Assembly: GCA_036927565.1 (NCBI GenBank)
Contig: JAYESD010000001.1
Span: forward strand, 268,719,560-268,783,559
Direction: 5' to 3'
Source: Tuctoria greenei
Taxonomy: Eukaryota; Streptophyta; Magnoliopsida; Poales; Poaceae
Length of the DNA stretch: 64,000 bases
Shown here: positions 10,706-22,216 of the stretch, piece after piece
How the letters are laid out: the number at the start of each line of letters is the position of its first letter
How positions within the stretch are numbered: position 1 is the first letter of the stretch
Program-made: the position numbers and the translations under genes
Notes under the pieces: model-generated
Told to the model about the DNA's origin: nothing
Seen by the model: the letters and a program-made list of their open reading frames with translations, nothing else
The model's database searches: none

Positions 10706-11336
10706 CCCCCTAACCCTATCATTTCGTCAAGTCTTGATCCCCAGAAGCTATCCACACATCCACAAGTGTTCAAGGCCAAGAGCAATCACTTCCACACCAT
10801 TTCGATCATCTCTACACCAAGTTTAGGCTAGAACTAGCTAGAGAGAGAGCTTGTGTGCCACCATTCTGGGTGAGTGGACTCTCTAGGTTAGTGTGAGAGC
10901 CTCAAGGGAGTGCCCTTGGTGTTGTAATCGTGAAGAGACTTCCGGAGCTTGCCAAGGCGTGTGTGGAAGCCTGGAAGGTCGAAGTTGTACAAGGCTTGAG
11001 CTCCACCTTGCCAAGGAGGCGAACGGAGAAGAATAGTGAAGACCCCTCGTCTCGGTGACGTGGGTGTGGCAAAACCCTTTGGTGGGTGCCACAACGTGGA
11101 TGTAGGAAGATCTTCACGATCTTGCCGAACCACGGGATAAATCCTTGTCTCCTCAGGAGTTTGCATCCTTCTCCTTCCCTTTCTTTTATGCATTTATATT
11201 CCGCAAAGTTTCTATCTACTAGAATGCATAGTTAGTCGCGTAGGGAATTGGGCTTTAGAAATTAAGTTTCAATTGCTTAGAATTTTTTGAAGAAAGCCCA
11301 ATTCACCCCCCCTCTTGGGCATTCGGTCCTTACAAT

Positions 11337-11348
11337 TGGTATCAGAGC
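11337..11348 (+). other. Primer-binding site of Sirevirus A
   Basis: TGGTATCAGAGC, two bases after the LTR end, is complementary to the 3' end of initiator tRNA-Met, the usual primer for plant copia elements. It is only the complement of a tRNA end, not a tRNA gene. Confidence 0.95.
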
Positions 11349-11394
11349 AAGGTTGCTCATAGGATCATTCTAGCTTCACCGCTAGAGAGCTAAA

Positions 11395-13520
11395 ATGGCC
11401 AAGGTTGGGGGTTCGGTTCCTATCTTCGAGGGCAAGAACTTTGCCTATTGGAAAGCACGCATGCACGCTTACCTTGAGGCTATTGCTCCCGAAGTATGGG
11501 AAGTGACCCACGCGGGGTTTGGAGAACATAATTATGTTGGTGATCAACTTAAATGGGATGCTAAAGCTAGGAATGCAATCTATGAATGTATTAGTCAAGA
11601 TGTGTTTTCTAGGATTGCTAGCAAGGAAAAAGCTTGTGAAATTTGGGCTTGCTTAATAGAAATTCATGAGGGCTCTTCTCGTGTCAAGGAATTAAAATAT
11701 CACATGCTTAAAGCCAAATATGATGAATTTAAAATGCTTCCTCATGAAAATGTCAATGAGATATTCTCTCGCTTAAATGTGCTTATTGAAGAAATAAATG
11801 CTCTTGACATTGCTTCTCTTGGCAAGGGACTCATCAAACGCAAGATCCTCATGCTCCTCCCCAAGCCAAAGTACAACATCATCAACTCCATGCTCCAAAA
11901 AGAGTCACTTGATCACATTGAAGTTTCGGAGCTCATTGGAGAAATACACGCTCATGACATGAGTGTCCTTGGGATGATGGAGCAATCATCATCAAAGACA
12001 ATTGCTCTAAAGGCCTCCACCAAGAAAAGAAGCCACAAGAAGAAGAAGGTGGTTGAGCCTAGCTCAAGTGAAGAAGAACAAGCATCAAGTGAAGATGATG
12101 ATGATGAGCTTGCATTGATGATGAGGAAGTTCTCACGCTTGAACTCCAAGATCACCAAGAAGGGATACACATTTGATCCCAAGAAGAGAGCATTCCTACC
12201 AAGGAGAGATGATCACAAGACATGCTACAATTGTGGTGATCAAGGCCACATCTCCTATGATTGTCAAGACCGGACAATCGAAGAGAGAACCACAAGAGCA
12301 AGCATCGCAAGCTTGAAGGAAGTGATGATGATGAAGAGGAAGCCAAACCAAAGCCAAAATCCTTTGGGAAGAAGAAACATGACAAGGGCAAGAAGGCAAG
12401 GCTCTTCCCAAAGAAGAGAAATGGCCCACAAAAGGTGTTCATGTGTGAGGCAAATGAATGGGTCACCGACGAAGAAACAAGTGATGAAGAGAGTGAAGAG
12501 GAAGAAGAAAGCTTGGCCGGCCTCGCCATCGCCAACAATGATGATGCACCTCTTCATCCACCGCCCATGTGCCTCATGGCTAAAGGTAACACCAAGGTAT
12601 GTGATGACTCTAGCGATGATGAGCTTTCCCCCGATGATTTAACATCTTTGATAAATGAATATCATGCTATCATTAAGAGGGAAAAGAGTAAGGTTAAAGT
12701 GCTTGAAGAAACTCGTGCTAAACTTGAGAGTGCTAACCTTGATTTGCTTGACACGTATGAAAGCATACTCAAAGAGCATGACACGCTCAAATCCCATGTC
12801 AAGCAAATTGAGGAAGAAAAGACTAAAATCAAGATAGATAATCATGAACTTGACTTAGCACACCAAACACTCTTGGAAGAGCACAACAAGTTAATACAAG
12901 AACATCAAACACTTAACCTTGCTCATGACATGCTTGATCAAGAGTTGAAAAATATGAAGAAGCAAACTCTTAATGATAAGATATCCATTACTTCTCATGC
13001 CACTAATGCTTTGCACAAGTCTTTGCCTTTGAAAGCTAATGCTAGGGAGAAGGACTTGTTGGAGGAGATTGAGAGTCTTCGCACTAGTGTGGCTAGACTT
13101 TCAAAAGGAGAAGTCAAGCACAAGGAAATTCTCTTCCAACAAGCAAAGGCCTTCAACAAGAGAGGACTTGGATCCTTCCCGGTGCCTAACAAAGGAAAGG
13201 TGCCCTCACCGGAGCTAAGAACAAGCTTCATCAAGGAAGTTGGTTCTTATTGCCAACATTGTGAGGTCACCGGTCACCACACAAGGGAGTGTCCTCTTCC
13301 TAACCGACCTTCTCCTAAATTGCCTACTAACTATAAATCTACTTTCAATGATCATTATTATATCTTAAGTAAAGTAGGTGGTAAGGTGAAGGCTAGATTC
13401 ATTGGCAAAGACATGAAGGGCATGAAGGGGAAGCTCCCCAAGCAACTTTGGGTCCCAAAAACACTTGTATCACACATACAAGGACCTAAGTTGGCTTGGG
13501 TGCCTAAAGTCAAAAATTGA
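11395..13520 (+). pseudogene. Sirevirus A gag with two zinc knuckles, frameshifted
   Basis: The start ATG at 11395 gives MAKVGGSVPIFEGKNF, a copia gag opening. The N-terminal domain is followed by a first CCHC knuckle, CYNCGDQGHISYDC (12223-12264). Just after it the frame shifts: Sirevirus B has one more base at this point. The new frame continues through acidic and lysine-rich segments and a long coiled-coil (about 12650-13120). It then reaches a second knuckle, CQHCEVTGHHTREC (13251-13292), and ends WVPKVKN at 13520. Gag forms the particle and packages RNA. The two-knuckle layout is shared with Sirevirus B. Confidence 0.88.
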
Positions 13521-13534
13521 ATTCATGTGTGTAG

Positions 13535-16500
13535 GTGAACTACAAAGCCGGAGGAAAGCATTGGGTACTCGATAGCGGGTGCACTCAACATATGACCGGC
13601 AATGATGGTATGTTCACCACAATAGAAAACCCCAGCAATCATGAACAAGTCACCTTTGGTGATAACTCTAAGGGAAAGGTAATTGGGTTAGGTAAAATTG
13701 CTATCTCAAATGACTTGTCTATTTCTAATGTTTTGTATGTTAAGTCACTTAGTTTCAATTTACTTTCTATTGCACAACTATGTGATCTTGGACTAACGTG
13801 CACATTTAGCAAAAATGATGTTGTTGTGAGTAGTGAAACTATCCAAGACATAGTCTTCAAAGGATTATGGCATGGACACCTCTACCTAGTGGACTTCGCC
13901 AACAAGAATTCTAGCTTGACCACTTGTCTTTTCACTAAGACAAGCTTGGGATGGCTATGGCACCAACGCATAGCGCACATTGGAATGAGCAAACTCAAGA
14001 AGTCATTCAAGCTTGGGATGGTGACCGGCGTGAAGGATGTCACATTTGAGAAGAACAAGCTTTGTAGCGCCTGTCAAGCCGGGAAGCAAGTTGCTTCTCA
14101 CCACCCAATGAAGACAATGGTGTCAACCTCCAAGCCACTTGAACTACTCCACATGGACCTCTTCGGACCGTCCACATATCAAAGCCTTGGCGGTAACCTC
14201 TATTGTCTCGTTATTATTGATGACTATTCTCGCTATGCTTGGACTCTATTTCTAGGTGACAAGAGTGAAACTCTGGAAGTGTTCAAGACCTTCGCCAACC
14301 GCGCTCAAAGGGAATTTCAACTTCCCATCATCAAGGTCCGGAGTGACAACGGCACCGAATTCAAGAACTACAACATTGGGGAGTGGTGTGACTGTGAAGG
14401 AGTCAAACATGAGTTTTCGGCCACATACACTCCTCAACAAAATGGTGTCGTTGAAAGGAAGAACAAGACACTCATCACTCTTGCAAGAGCAATGCTTGAT
14501 GACTACGGCACGTCGGAGAAGTTTTGGGCCGAAGCAATCAACACGGCGTGCCATGCCGCAAATAGGTTCTACCTACATCGCCTACTTCAAAAGACCCCGT
14601 ACGAGCTTCTCATTGGGAGAAAGCCCAACATCTCCTACTTTCGAGTCTTTGGATGCAAGTGCTATATCTACCGCAAGAAAAGGCTCGGTAAGTTTGAAAG
14701 AAGATGTGATGTTGGTATATTCCTTGGTTATGCATCAAACTCAAAAGCATATCGAGTATTCAACCAAACCTCCGGTTTAGTTGAAGAAAGTTGTGATGTT
14801 GAGTTTGATGAATCTAATGGCTCCCAAGAGGAGAGTTTTGGTCATGATGAAATAGATGATGAGCCTCTACGAGAAGCCATGAAGAACATGACCATTGGAG
14901 ACATCAAGCCCGAAGTTGAGGAGAGCCATGATCAAGGGGGAGCTTCAAGTTCCAACAACAACACCTCTATGGCACCTCAAGTTGACGAAGAAGAGAAGGA
15001 TAATCCATTGCCGACTCAAGACTCACAAGCACAACAACATCAAGAAGAAGAAGAAGTCCATGATCAAGTCCAACCACAAGAGGAGCAACACACATCACCA
15101 TTGTCAAGTGCTTCACAACCACTGATGAGGCATGGACGCATCTCCAAGGCGCATCCAATGGACCAAATCATTGGAAGTCCGTCAAGGGGTGTAAGTACAC
15201 GTTCTCGCCACTTTGCTTCGTTTTGTGAGCACTACTCGTTTGTTTCGTGTGTATAACCCACTCATATTGAGGAAGTGCTCCAAGACCCAAATTGGGTGAT
15301 GGCCATGCAATAAGAACTCAACAACTTCATCCGCAATGAAGTTTGGGTGTTGGAGGAGCGACCCAAGGACAAGAACGTCATCGGAACAAAGTGGGTGTAC
15401 CGCAACAAACAAGACGAGAATGGCGTTGTGGTCCGCAACAAGGCAAGACTTGTGGCCAAAGGGTTCTCACAAGTTGAAGGACTAGATTTTGGGGAGACAT
15501 TTGCCCCGGTCGCCCGGCTAGAAGCCATCCGTATACTTCTTGCTTTTGCATCACATCATAGTATTAGACTTTATCAAATGGATGTGAAAAGTGCCTTTCT
15601 TAATGGTTACATTAACGATCTTGTTTATGTTGAACAACCTCCCGGGTTTGAAGATCCGAGGAATCCTAATCATGTGTATAGGTTGCACAAGGTGCTCTAC
15701 GGGCTCAAGCAAGCACCTAGGGCATGGTACGAACGACTACGGGATTTCCTCATCATGCAAGGATTCAAGATCGGGAGGGTGGACACCACACTCTTCACCA
15801 AGAACATCAACGGAGATTTGTTCATTTGTCAAATTTATGTTGATGATATTATTTTTGGTTCAACTAACGAAGCTTTTAGCCATGAGTTTGGCAAAATGAT
15901 GTCTAGGGAATTCGAGATATCAATGATTGGAGAGCTCAACTTCTTCCTTGGATTTCAAATCAAGCAACTTCAAGAGGGGACCTTCGTCTATCAAGAGAAG
16001 TACACCAAGGACCTCTTGAAGAAATTTGAGATGGGAGATTGTAGCTCAAGAAGCACTCCAATGGCAACCAATTGTCATCTCGACGCGGATAAGGACGGTA
16101 AACCTATTGATCAATCTAACTACCGTTCTATGATTGGTTCATTGCTTTACCTTACCGCATCTAGGCCCGATATCATGTTTAGTGTATGCTTGTGTGCTCG
16201 CTTTCAAGCGGCACCTAAAGAATCGCATAGGAAGGCGGTCTTTAGGATACTTAGGTATCTTAAGCATACCCCTAGTGTGGGCTTATGGTACCCTAAAGGT
16301 GCAAAATTCCATCTTGTGGGATACTCGGATTCGGACTTTGCCGGATGCCGCGTGGATCGCAAGAGTACCTCCGGTGGGTGCCACTTGCTTGGGCGTTCCC
16401 TAGTTTCTTGGTCAAGCAAGAAGCAAAATTCCGTCGCCTTGTCCACGGCGGAAGCGGAATACATTGCGGCCGGTGCATGTTGTGCCCAAATTCTTTATAT

Positions 16501-16789
16501 GAAGCAAACCCTTTTGGACTTTGGAATTAAACTTGGTTGTGTGCCTCTCCTTTGTGACAATGAAAGTGCGGTTAAGATAGCTAAAAACCCCGTTCAACAC
16601 TCCCGCACTAAGCACATTGATATTTGCCATCATTTCTTAAGAGACCATGAAGCTAAGGGAGACATCTCTTTGAGAGGTGTTAGGTCCGAAGAACAATTGG
16701 CGGATATCTTCACTAAACCACTTGATGAGAAAACTTTTTCTAGGCTAAGGAGTGAATTAAATGTGCTAGATGCATCAAACGTCATGTAA
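13535..16789 (+). pseudogene. Sirevirus A pol: protease, integrase, reverse transcriptase, RNase H
   Basis: The frame opens right after a TAG at 13532-13534 and has no nearby ATG. The order is copia-like. Protease carries DSGCTQHM. A pre-integrase zinc region follows (WHQRIAHIGMSKL, CSACQAGK). The integrase core has Asp in LLHMDLFGPS, Asp in VRSDNGTEF and Glu in NGVVERKNKTL. After an acidic, Gln/His-rich linker come reverse transcriptase (MDVKSAFLNG, then YVDD) and RNase H (STAEAEYIAAG), ending at 16789. Two in-frame TAA codons (15254-15256 and 15311-15313) fall where Sirevirus B has sense codons. The frame is otherwise unbroken over 1,085 codons. Confidence 0.92.
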
Positions 16790-18233
16790 GTTGCCATGAT
16801 CATGTAAGAATGCACATCATATAGGTCTTGCCTAACTCTCAAAGGATAGGGGTGAGCTAGGGTTAGCTTGGGATGGTGGTTCTTTTGGGTTTTCCCAAGG
16901 CTTGGAGAGTAGCTCTCCCTGAAGAAGCCTTTGAAAGGTTCAAACTTGGCAAGATAGATTTACTTTATGTCTTGCATGATGCCTACCATATAGACTTGCA
17001 CTCATATTTAAATTTCTTGCACTATAACTTGTTTGGCATTGCATACGGTAGATTGTCACAAAGGGGAACCCACCTCATGAGAAAGAGACTTGTTTGAAAT
17101 GCAATATCTCAACTCACATAAGGTGGAAAGAACAAAATGTTAGGTGCGTTAATGCCTAGAGGAACATGCTTCAAAGAGATAGAAGTCTTCATACTCTACC
17201 TCACAAAGCATGGGCCTTACATTTTATTTGGATATTTTCCTCCTATTTCTCTCGTTGTTCCATTTGCCTTAAGGCCTAGCCAATTTATTGGCATATTAGA
17301 ATTTTTGAGGGGTAAGGGGTTGCCCAAAAAGTCCTAAGACATGTGTTTCTCTTTGCTTGTTTGTTTGGTCGAAGGACATATATGGGATGTTATTGTTCTT
17401 TAGTCATTGGATTATCCGATGCCTAGGTCAATCCCTCATCGGACCAATAGGTGTTCAATCTCCAAGGGCCAGTTCAGTTAGTATCTCAATTCAACCGACG
17501 AGTTCATTCTGAAAAACATCGGTCCATCTGGTGTTCTCTATTCTGGAGCTGTGGTCAATTCCACCGATGTTACTTCCTCCCACGTCGACTATCCGGTGTC
17601 AACATCCCTCTTTTGAACATCCTTACTGTGCCATTCGACCGATGATCAAAACCCTAAACGTCGGTCCATCCGATGTCAACAGCAAATCTTTGAATATCCT
17701 TACTGTGGCATTCGACCGATGTATATCCCATCTAACATCGGTCCATCCGGTGTTAAAAAATCGGCTAGGGTTTGGGACCCACTACTTAAACCGGTCGTAC
17801 CCCTTCGCCTTCCTCTCTCCCGATCCCGACGCCTCCACCGCCTCCCTCTCGCCGCGCCGCCACCAACACCGCCGCCGGACGCCACCACCGCTGCCCACAG
17901 GCCGCCGCCGCCGTCTCCGGCCGCCGCCATCACCACAGCGCCGCCGCCGCTCGCCGCGCCGCCGCCTTCATCCACGCGCCGAACACCCGCGCCGCCGCCT
18001 CCATTCACGCGCTGCACACCAGCGCCGCCGCCTCCATCCACACGCCGCACACCAGCGCCGCCGCCACTCGTCGCTGCTCGACTCCACCAAGCTGTCGCCG
18101 CCGCTTCACCTAGCCACCACCGCGCCTCCACCCAAGCGATGCCGCCATCTCCGGTCACCACCCCGTCGCTAGGGTTTCCCGACCCGTTGATCTCCACGTC
18201 CCGTCGTCGACTCCGTGCAATCGCGTGATCACA
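16790..18233 (+). other. Non-coding spacer between pol and the extra ORF of Sirevirus A
   Basis: 16790-17400 is conserved in Sirevirus B (about 52300-52900) but shows no coding signature. 17405-17760 carries CATCGG/CCGATG palindromes of the LTR type. Then comes a TATA-like TACTTAAA (about 17782-17789), a pyrimidine-rich stretch, and a very GC-rich leader of CCG repeats up to the ATG at 18234. The GC-rich leader is open in two frames as Pro/Arg-rich strings. I take these as compositional. Confidence 0.65.
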
Positions 18234-20405
18234 ATGGCTCGCGACAAGAAGAACAAGGGCAAGGCCATCACGGAGCCGGCCGCGAAGAAGCAAAAGTTGT
18301 CAAAGGAGGAGAAGAAGGCCTTGATGGCCGCTCGCCCCGCCGAGGAGCGTGAGCGTGGCCGAGGAGGGTCGCTGAGGATCCGTGAGGCTTGTCCGAGGCA
18401 GCCTCTCGTGATCGACGACTCCAAGGCGGAGGAGGAGCCGGTTGAGCCTCTCGTCCGCCGGCGCTCAGCCCGGACACATGGGGGTCACACCGAGGCAGCT
18501 CCTCGTCCGAGACCGACGGTTGCCGACCGTCGTGAGGACAGGGAGGCCCAGCGAGCGATCTACGAGATGGACACCACTGTCCATGTCGCTGAAGGGGTCC
18601 GGTTGACCGACTACCGGAAGATGAAGGCCAAGCAGCTTCGCAAGCTCAGATGGAGTTTGCTGCTTGAGGAGTGGTACCCGCAGCCCTGAGAGGCTCTGGT
18701 GGATAGTCGCTTCTGGACTGTCACCCAGGTGTCTCTCTACGAGACCTACAGGCGTCGAGGACACAAGCTGTTTCAACACAATTATCTGGATTGGGGACAG
18801 CTAGCTTTGGCAGCAGGGACGGAGATCCGTCCTTACTTTGAGAGGTACTGAGGTCTGGTGCAGCTGATGGCATATGAGCGGAGTGCCTACGTGGAGGATT
18901 GGGTCCGCGTGTTCTACGCCACCCTCTACGTCTCTGAGGGCAGAAGATCGATTGACTTCATGTTCATGGGTCAGCACTACCACCTGACAAGACAGACACT
19001 GGCACAACTGCTGGGAGTGGACTTGCACGACACCTGCGTGCATGAGAGGTTCTACGGTCAGGCAGATCCACCGAGGAGGCCGCTCACTAGAGGAGTGGCA
19101 CCACCGCTTGAGGAGATTCACTCTTTGTTCGGTCCCACCTTCTCTCCTGACCAGCCAAGAGTACCAGCCTTGTTGACTCCAGCTGCGCGCACAGTGCACC
19201 TCGCCTTGCGCCGCACGCTCCTACCGAGGTCTGGCTACTTGGAGGGGTTCACTAGCCTTCAGCAGACTCTCCTGTTCTACATCATAAACTAGATGGAGTT
19301 CGACATCGTGGACGTCCTCATATGCGAGATGGAGGATGTGATCACAGACGGTGTGGGCATGATGAGGCAGCTAGTATATGGGCACTGGATCAACTACCTG
19401 CTCACTATGATGGTTCCCGAGGGGTCCGCCGTGCACGACCGTCTCTCTGACGAGAGTGTGACACGGTTCGGACACTACTGTGCCCCGGCTCCTGGAGACC
19501 ATCGCCTTGGCCGTCCAGTCGAGCATCAGGTCAGGGCCCGACTGTCTGAGGAGGACTGGTCTGTCTTAGAGAAGGAGGATGAGAGGCTTGCCGAGGCTGA
19601 GGCTCAGGGGGAGGACCTGCAACATATCTGGTCAGAGAGCGACACCGATGACAGTGTCGAGGAGTACTTCCCTCCTCCGCCCTCACCCAGGCAGAACGAC
19701 GCGGAGGCTGGAGGCTCTACAGTGCCACCACCTACTCCACCTCCTGTCACTGAGGCGCAGGTCACGCAGCCGTCAGAGCTGATGTCGCTTCTCCAGCAGA
19801 TGGTTGAGCAGCAGCGTCTAGACAGGCTGGCAGCCGAGCAGGCCCGAGCGGAGCAGGCTGCCCGTCTCCTTGAGCTCCAGCAGCAGCAGCAGGAGATGCA
19901 GCGTCAGATCGCCCGTGAGAGGCGTGAAGACACTGACAGGCTGACGGGGCTCATCGACCAGATGCACCAGCGCACTCTCGACCAGCAGCAGCAGACGCAG
20001 CAGGCGATGATAGGCATCCTGGGGTTGATCACCAACCTCTACACCCAGACCGGGATTGCCCTCCCGTCGCAGCTGCCAGGAGTTGCTCCACCACCTCCAG
20101 TCTTGGCTCCAGCTGCTGCTCCAGTGGCCCCAGTACCTTCTACGCCGATACCCTCCTTCAGCGTGTCTCCTTTTCTGGCTCCTAGTGCTCCGCTTCACTC
20201 CCCGCTGCCGGCCACGACTCTGTTCCAGCAGACGCCGACCTCCGTCGTCAGTGCCCCTGCTCCAGCACCTCCTCCACAGCAGGCACCGACAGTGGCTCCC
20301 TCGGCACCGGCAGCTCCCTCCACCGCTACTCCAGCCAGCAGCTCCGGCGAGAGCACTCCCGACGGTGACCAGTTCGTCATCGCGCCCAGCACTCAAGGTC
20401 CTTAG
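18234..20405 (+). pseudogene. Sirevirus extra (env-like) ORF, 723 codons with three in-frame stops
   Basis: One frame runs from MARDKKNKGKAITEP to 20405. The N-terminus is lysine-rich, like a nuclear-localisation stretch. The middle (18700-19500; WVRVFYATLYVSEGRRSIDF, RQTLAQLLGVDLHDT) resembles the putative plant transposon domain found in extra ORFs of plant LTR elements. Then come an acidic patch, a Gln-rich coiled-coil (LLELQQQQQEMQRQIARERR) and a Pro/Ala/Ser-rich C-terminus. TGA at 18687, TGA near 18849 and TAG near 19290 interrupt it. Sirevirus B has sense codons at all three. The position after pol matches the env-like ORF of Sireviruses. I see no signal peptide or clear membrane anchor, so an envelope role is doubtful. 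Confidence 0.8.
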
Positions 20406-20437
20406 GCACTCGGATCCCTTTTTGGTGTCTTGATGCC

Positions 20438-20814
20438 AAAGGGGGAGAAGAGTTAGAGAGTCAGGGGGAGGAGTGTCTTAGTCTCAGGGGGAGTCCGTCT
20501 TTTGAGTTATTTGTTATCTTTTGTATTTTGGAGTTTATCGTTTAACATTCTTGTAATTCAGTGTGTTTGCTACATTTGGTGTGTTTGCTACTCATTTGCT
20601 ACTTATTTCAATGAGTTATTAATCGATTGGGTTCATTTGGTGTTTATCTATGTTTATGATCACTTATTTCTCACACTTGAGTTATTAATTGATGCTTAAG
20701 CTTCAAGTGTGACACCCTGTATTCATTGCATATTCTTTTAAGGTTCACTCTATCAAATTCATTACTATTGCGCTTTGATTATTGTGTTGTCATCAATCAC
20801 CAAAAAGGGGGAGA
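20438..20814 (+). promoter_or_regulatory. Multiplied polypurine tracts of Sirevirus A
   Basis: Copies of a GGGGGAG-type tract occur at about 20438-20450, 20462-20473 and 20484-20493. The final copy, AAAAAGGGGGAGA, is at 20802-20814 right before the 3' LTR. The last one primes plus-strand DNA synthesis. Repeated copies upstream are a described Sirevirus trait. The roughly 300 bp between them is AT-rich with no gene. Confidence 0.85.
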
Positions 20815-20815
20815 T

Positions 20816-22216
20816 TGAAAGCATCTAGGCCCCCATGAAGTACGGTTTTGGTGATTAATGATAACCATTGAACTTTACTAATGAATTTGTGAATGCAAGG
20901 TCCCCATAGTCCTCAATAAAATGAAATGAATATGTCATTTGAGACCCATATACATTCAACTTTTGAGATCAAATCAATGAGATAAAGACAAGAAGTGAAA
21001 GCTCTTATGTCTAAGTCACTCAACCATAAGTTGACAACATACAATGCTTGAAGATCATCGAAGAGCCTTGTGGAACAAATGTCTAAGAGGTCATCTGAGC
21101 AAGACACAAAAGATTCACTCAAAACAACTCGAAGCAAAAAAAATCAACTCACCGGATCAACCGATGATTTCAGAAATGTACACATCGGTCGAGTTTGTTC
21201 AACTGAAGAAGAAGACCTCAGACAAATGTACTCATCGGATCATCCGATGTGAATGGCTCAGTGACATCGGTCCATCAGTACAGTTTGCGATACCATTGGA
21301 CCAAGTAAAGCACCGGATCATCCGATGTGTAGACTTACACACATCGGTCGATCACTCCAGTAGGCATCAAGATTAAGCAAATTCTGGAGGAAGAGCCACC
21401 GGATCATCCGATGAGAAGACAGGGGCAACATCGGTCTAACAACGGTCATATCTGACACAATGACGTCAGCCAAAGTAATTAGACCGATGATAACTAAAGG
21501 GGAGACATCGGATCATCCGGTGTTCATAGTAAAGTTCTGTCAGCCTACTTTTCCAACGGCTATTTCGGGGAGGCTGGCTATAAATACCCCCTAACCCTGT
21601 CATTTCGTCAAGTCTTGATCACCAGAAGCTATCCACACATCCACAAGTGTTCAAGGCCAAGAGCAATCACTTCCACACCATTTCGATCATCTCTACACCA
21701 AGTTTAGGCTAGAACTAGCTAGAGAGAGAGCTTGTGTGCCACCATTCTGGGTGAGTGGACTCTCTAGGTTAGTGTGAGAGCCTCAAGGGAGTGCCCTTGG
21801 TGTTGTAATTGTGAAGAGACTTCCGGAGCTTGCCAAGGCGTGTGTGGAAGCCCGGAAGGTCGAAGTTGTACAAGGCTTGAGCTCCACCTTGCCAAGGAGG
21901 CGAACGGAGAAGAATAGTGAAGACCCCTCGTCTCGGTGACGTGGGTGTGGCAAAACCCTTTGGTGGGTGCCACAACGTGGATGTAGGAAGATCTTCACGA
22001 TCTTGCCGAACCACAGGATAAATCCTTGTCTCCTCGGGAGTTTGCATCCTTCTCCTTCCCTTTCTTTTATGCATTTATATTCCGCAAAGTTTCTATCTAC
22101 TAGAATGCATAGTTAGTCGCGTAGGGAATTGGGCTTTAGAAATTAAGTTTCAATTGCTTAGAATTTTTCGAAGAAAGCCCAATTCACCCCCCCCTCTTGG
22201 GCATCCGGTCCTTACA
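20816..22216 (+). repeat. 3' LTR of Sirevirus A, 1401 bp
   Basis: It runs from TGAAAGCATC to GGTCCTTACA, is followed by TCCTC at 22217-22221, and pairs with 9935-11334. The palindromes in this copy are better preserved: for example CCGGATCATCCGATG at about 21313, where the left copy reads CCAGATCATCCGATG. The TATA box is at 21578-21586. Confidence 0.95.

Larger units (their letters stand above)
9935..11334 (+). repeat. 5' LTR of Sirevirus A, 1400 bp
   Basis: It runs from TGAAAGCATC to GGTCCTTACA and pairs with 20816-22216. By eye about 26 substitutions and one indel separate the two, near 2%. Many are C/T or G/A at CG sites. It contains a palindrome array (10264-10645), a TATA box (CTATAAATA, about 10697-10705), and a conserved C-rich end just before the primer-binding site. 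Short frames inside it are not genes. Confidence 0.95.
9935..22216 (+). mobile_element. Sirevirus A: complete Ty1/copia element of the Sirevirus type, 12,282 bp
   Basis: It has two LTRs (9935-11334, 20816-22216), a TGGTATCAGAGC primer-binding site, gag, a copia-order pol (protease, integrase, reverse transcriptase, RNase H), a long extra ORF, several polypurine tracts and flanking TCCTC duplications. Multiple polypurine tracts, palindromic LTR motifs and an extra ORF after pol are known hallmarks of Sireviruses. Structure is complete, but gag has a frameshift, pol two stops and the extra ORF three, so it needs proteins from elsewhere to move. It belongs to the same family as Sirevirus B (47617-59819). 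Confidence 0.93.

Noticed and set aside
10883..11193. Minus-strand frames in the Sirevirus A LTR (repeated at 21764-22074)
   Set aside because: Antisense shadows of the LTR leader, present in both LTRs, with no domain.
11337..11348. tRNA-like TGGTATCAGAGC motif considered as a tRNA gene trace
   Set aside because: Only the 12-base complement of the tRNA 3' end is present, directly after an LTR. It is a primer-binding site.
17531..18228. Long Pro/Arg-rich frames before the Sirevirus extra ORF
   Set aside because: The sequence is a CCG-repeat leader, open in more than one frame and on both strands. Sirevirus B shows the same bias without conserved protein. Composition explains it.
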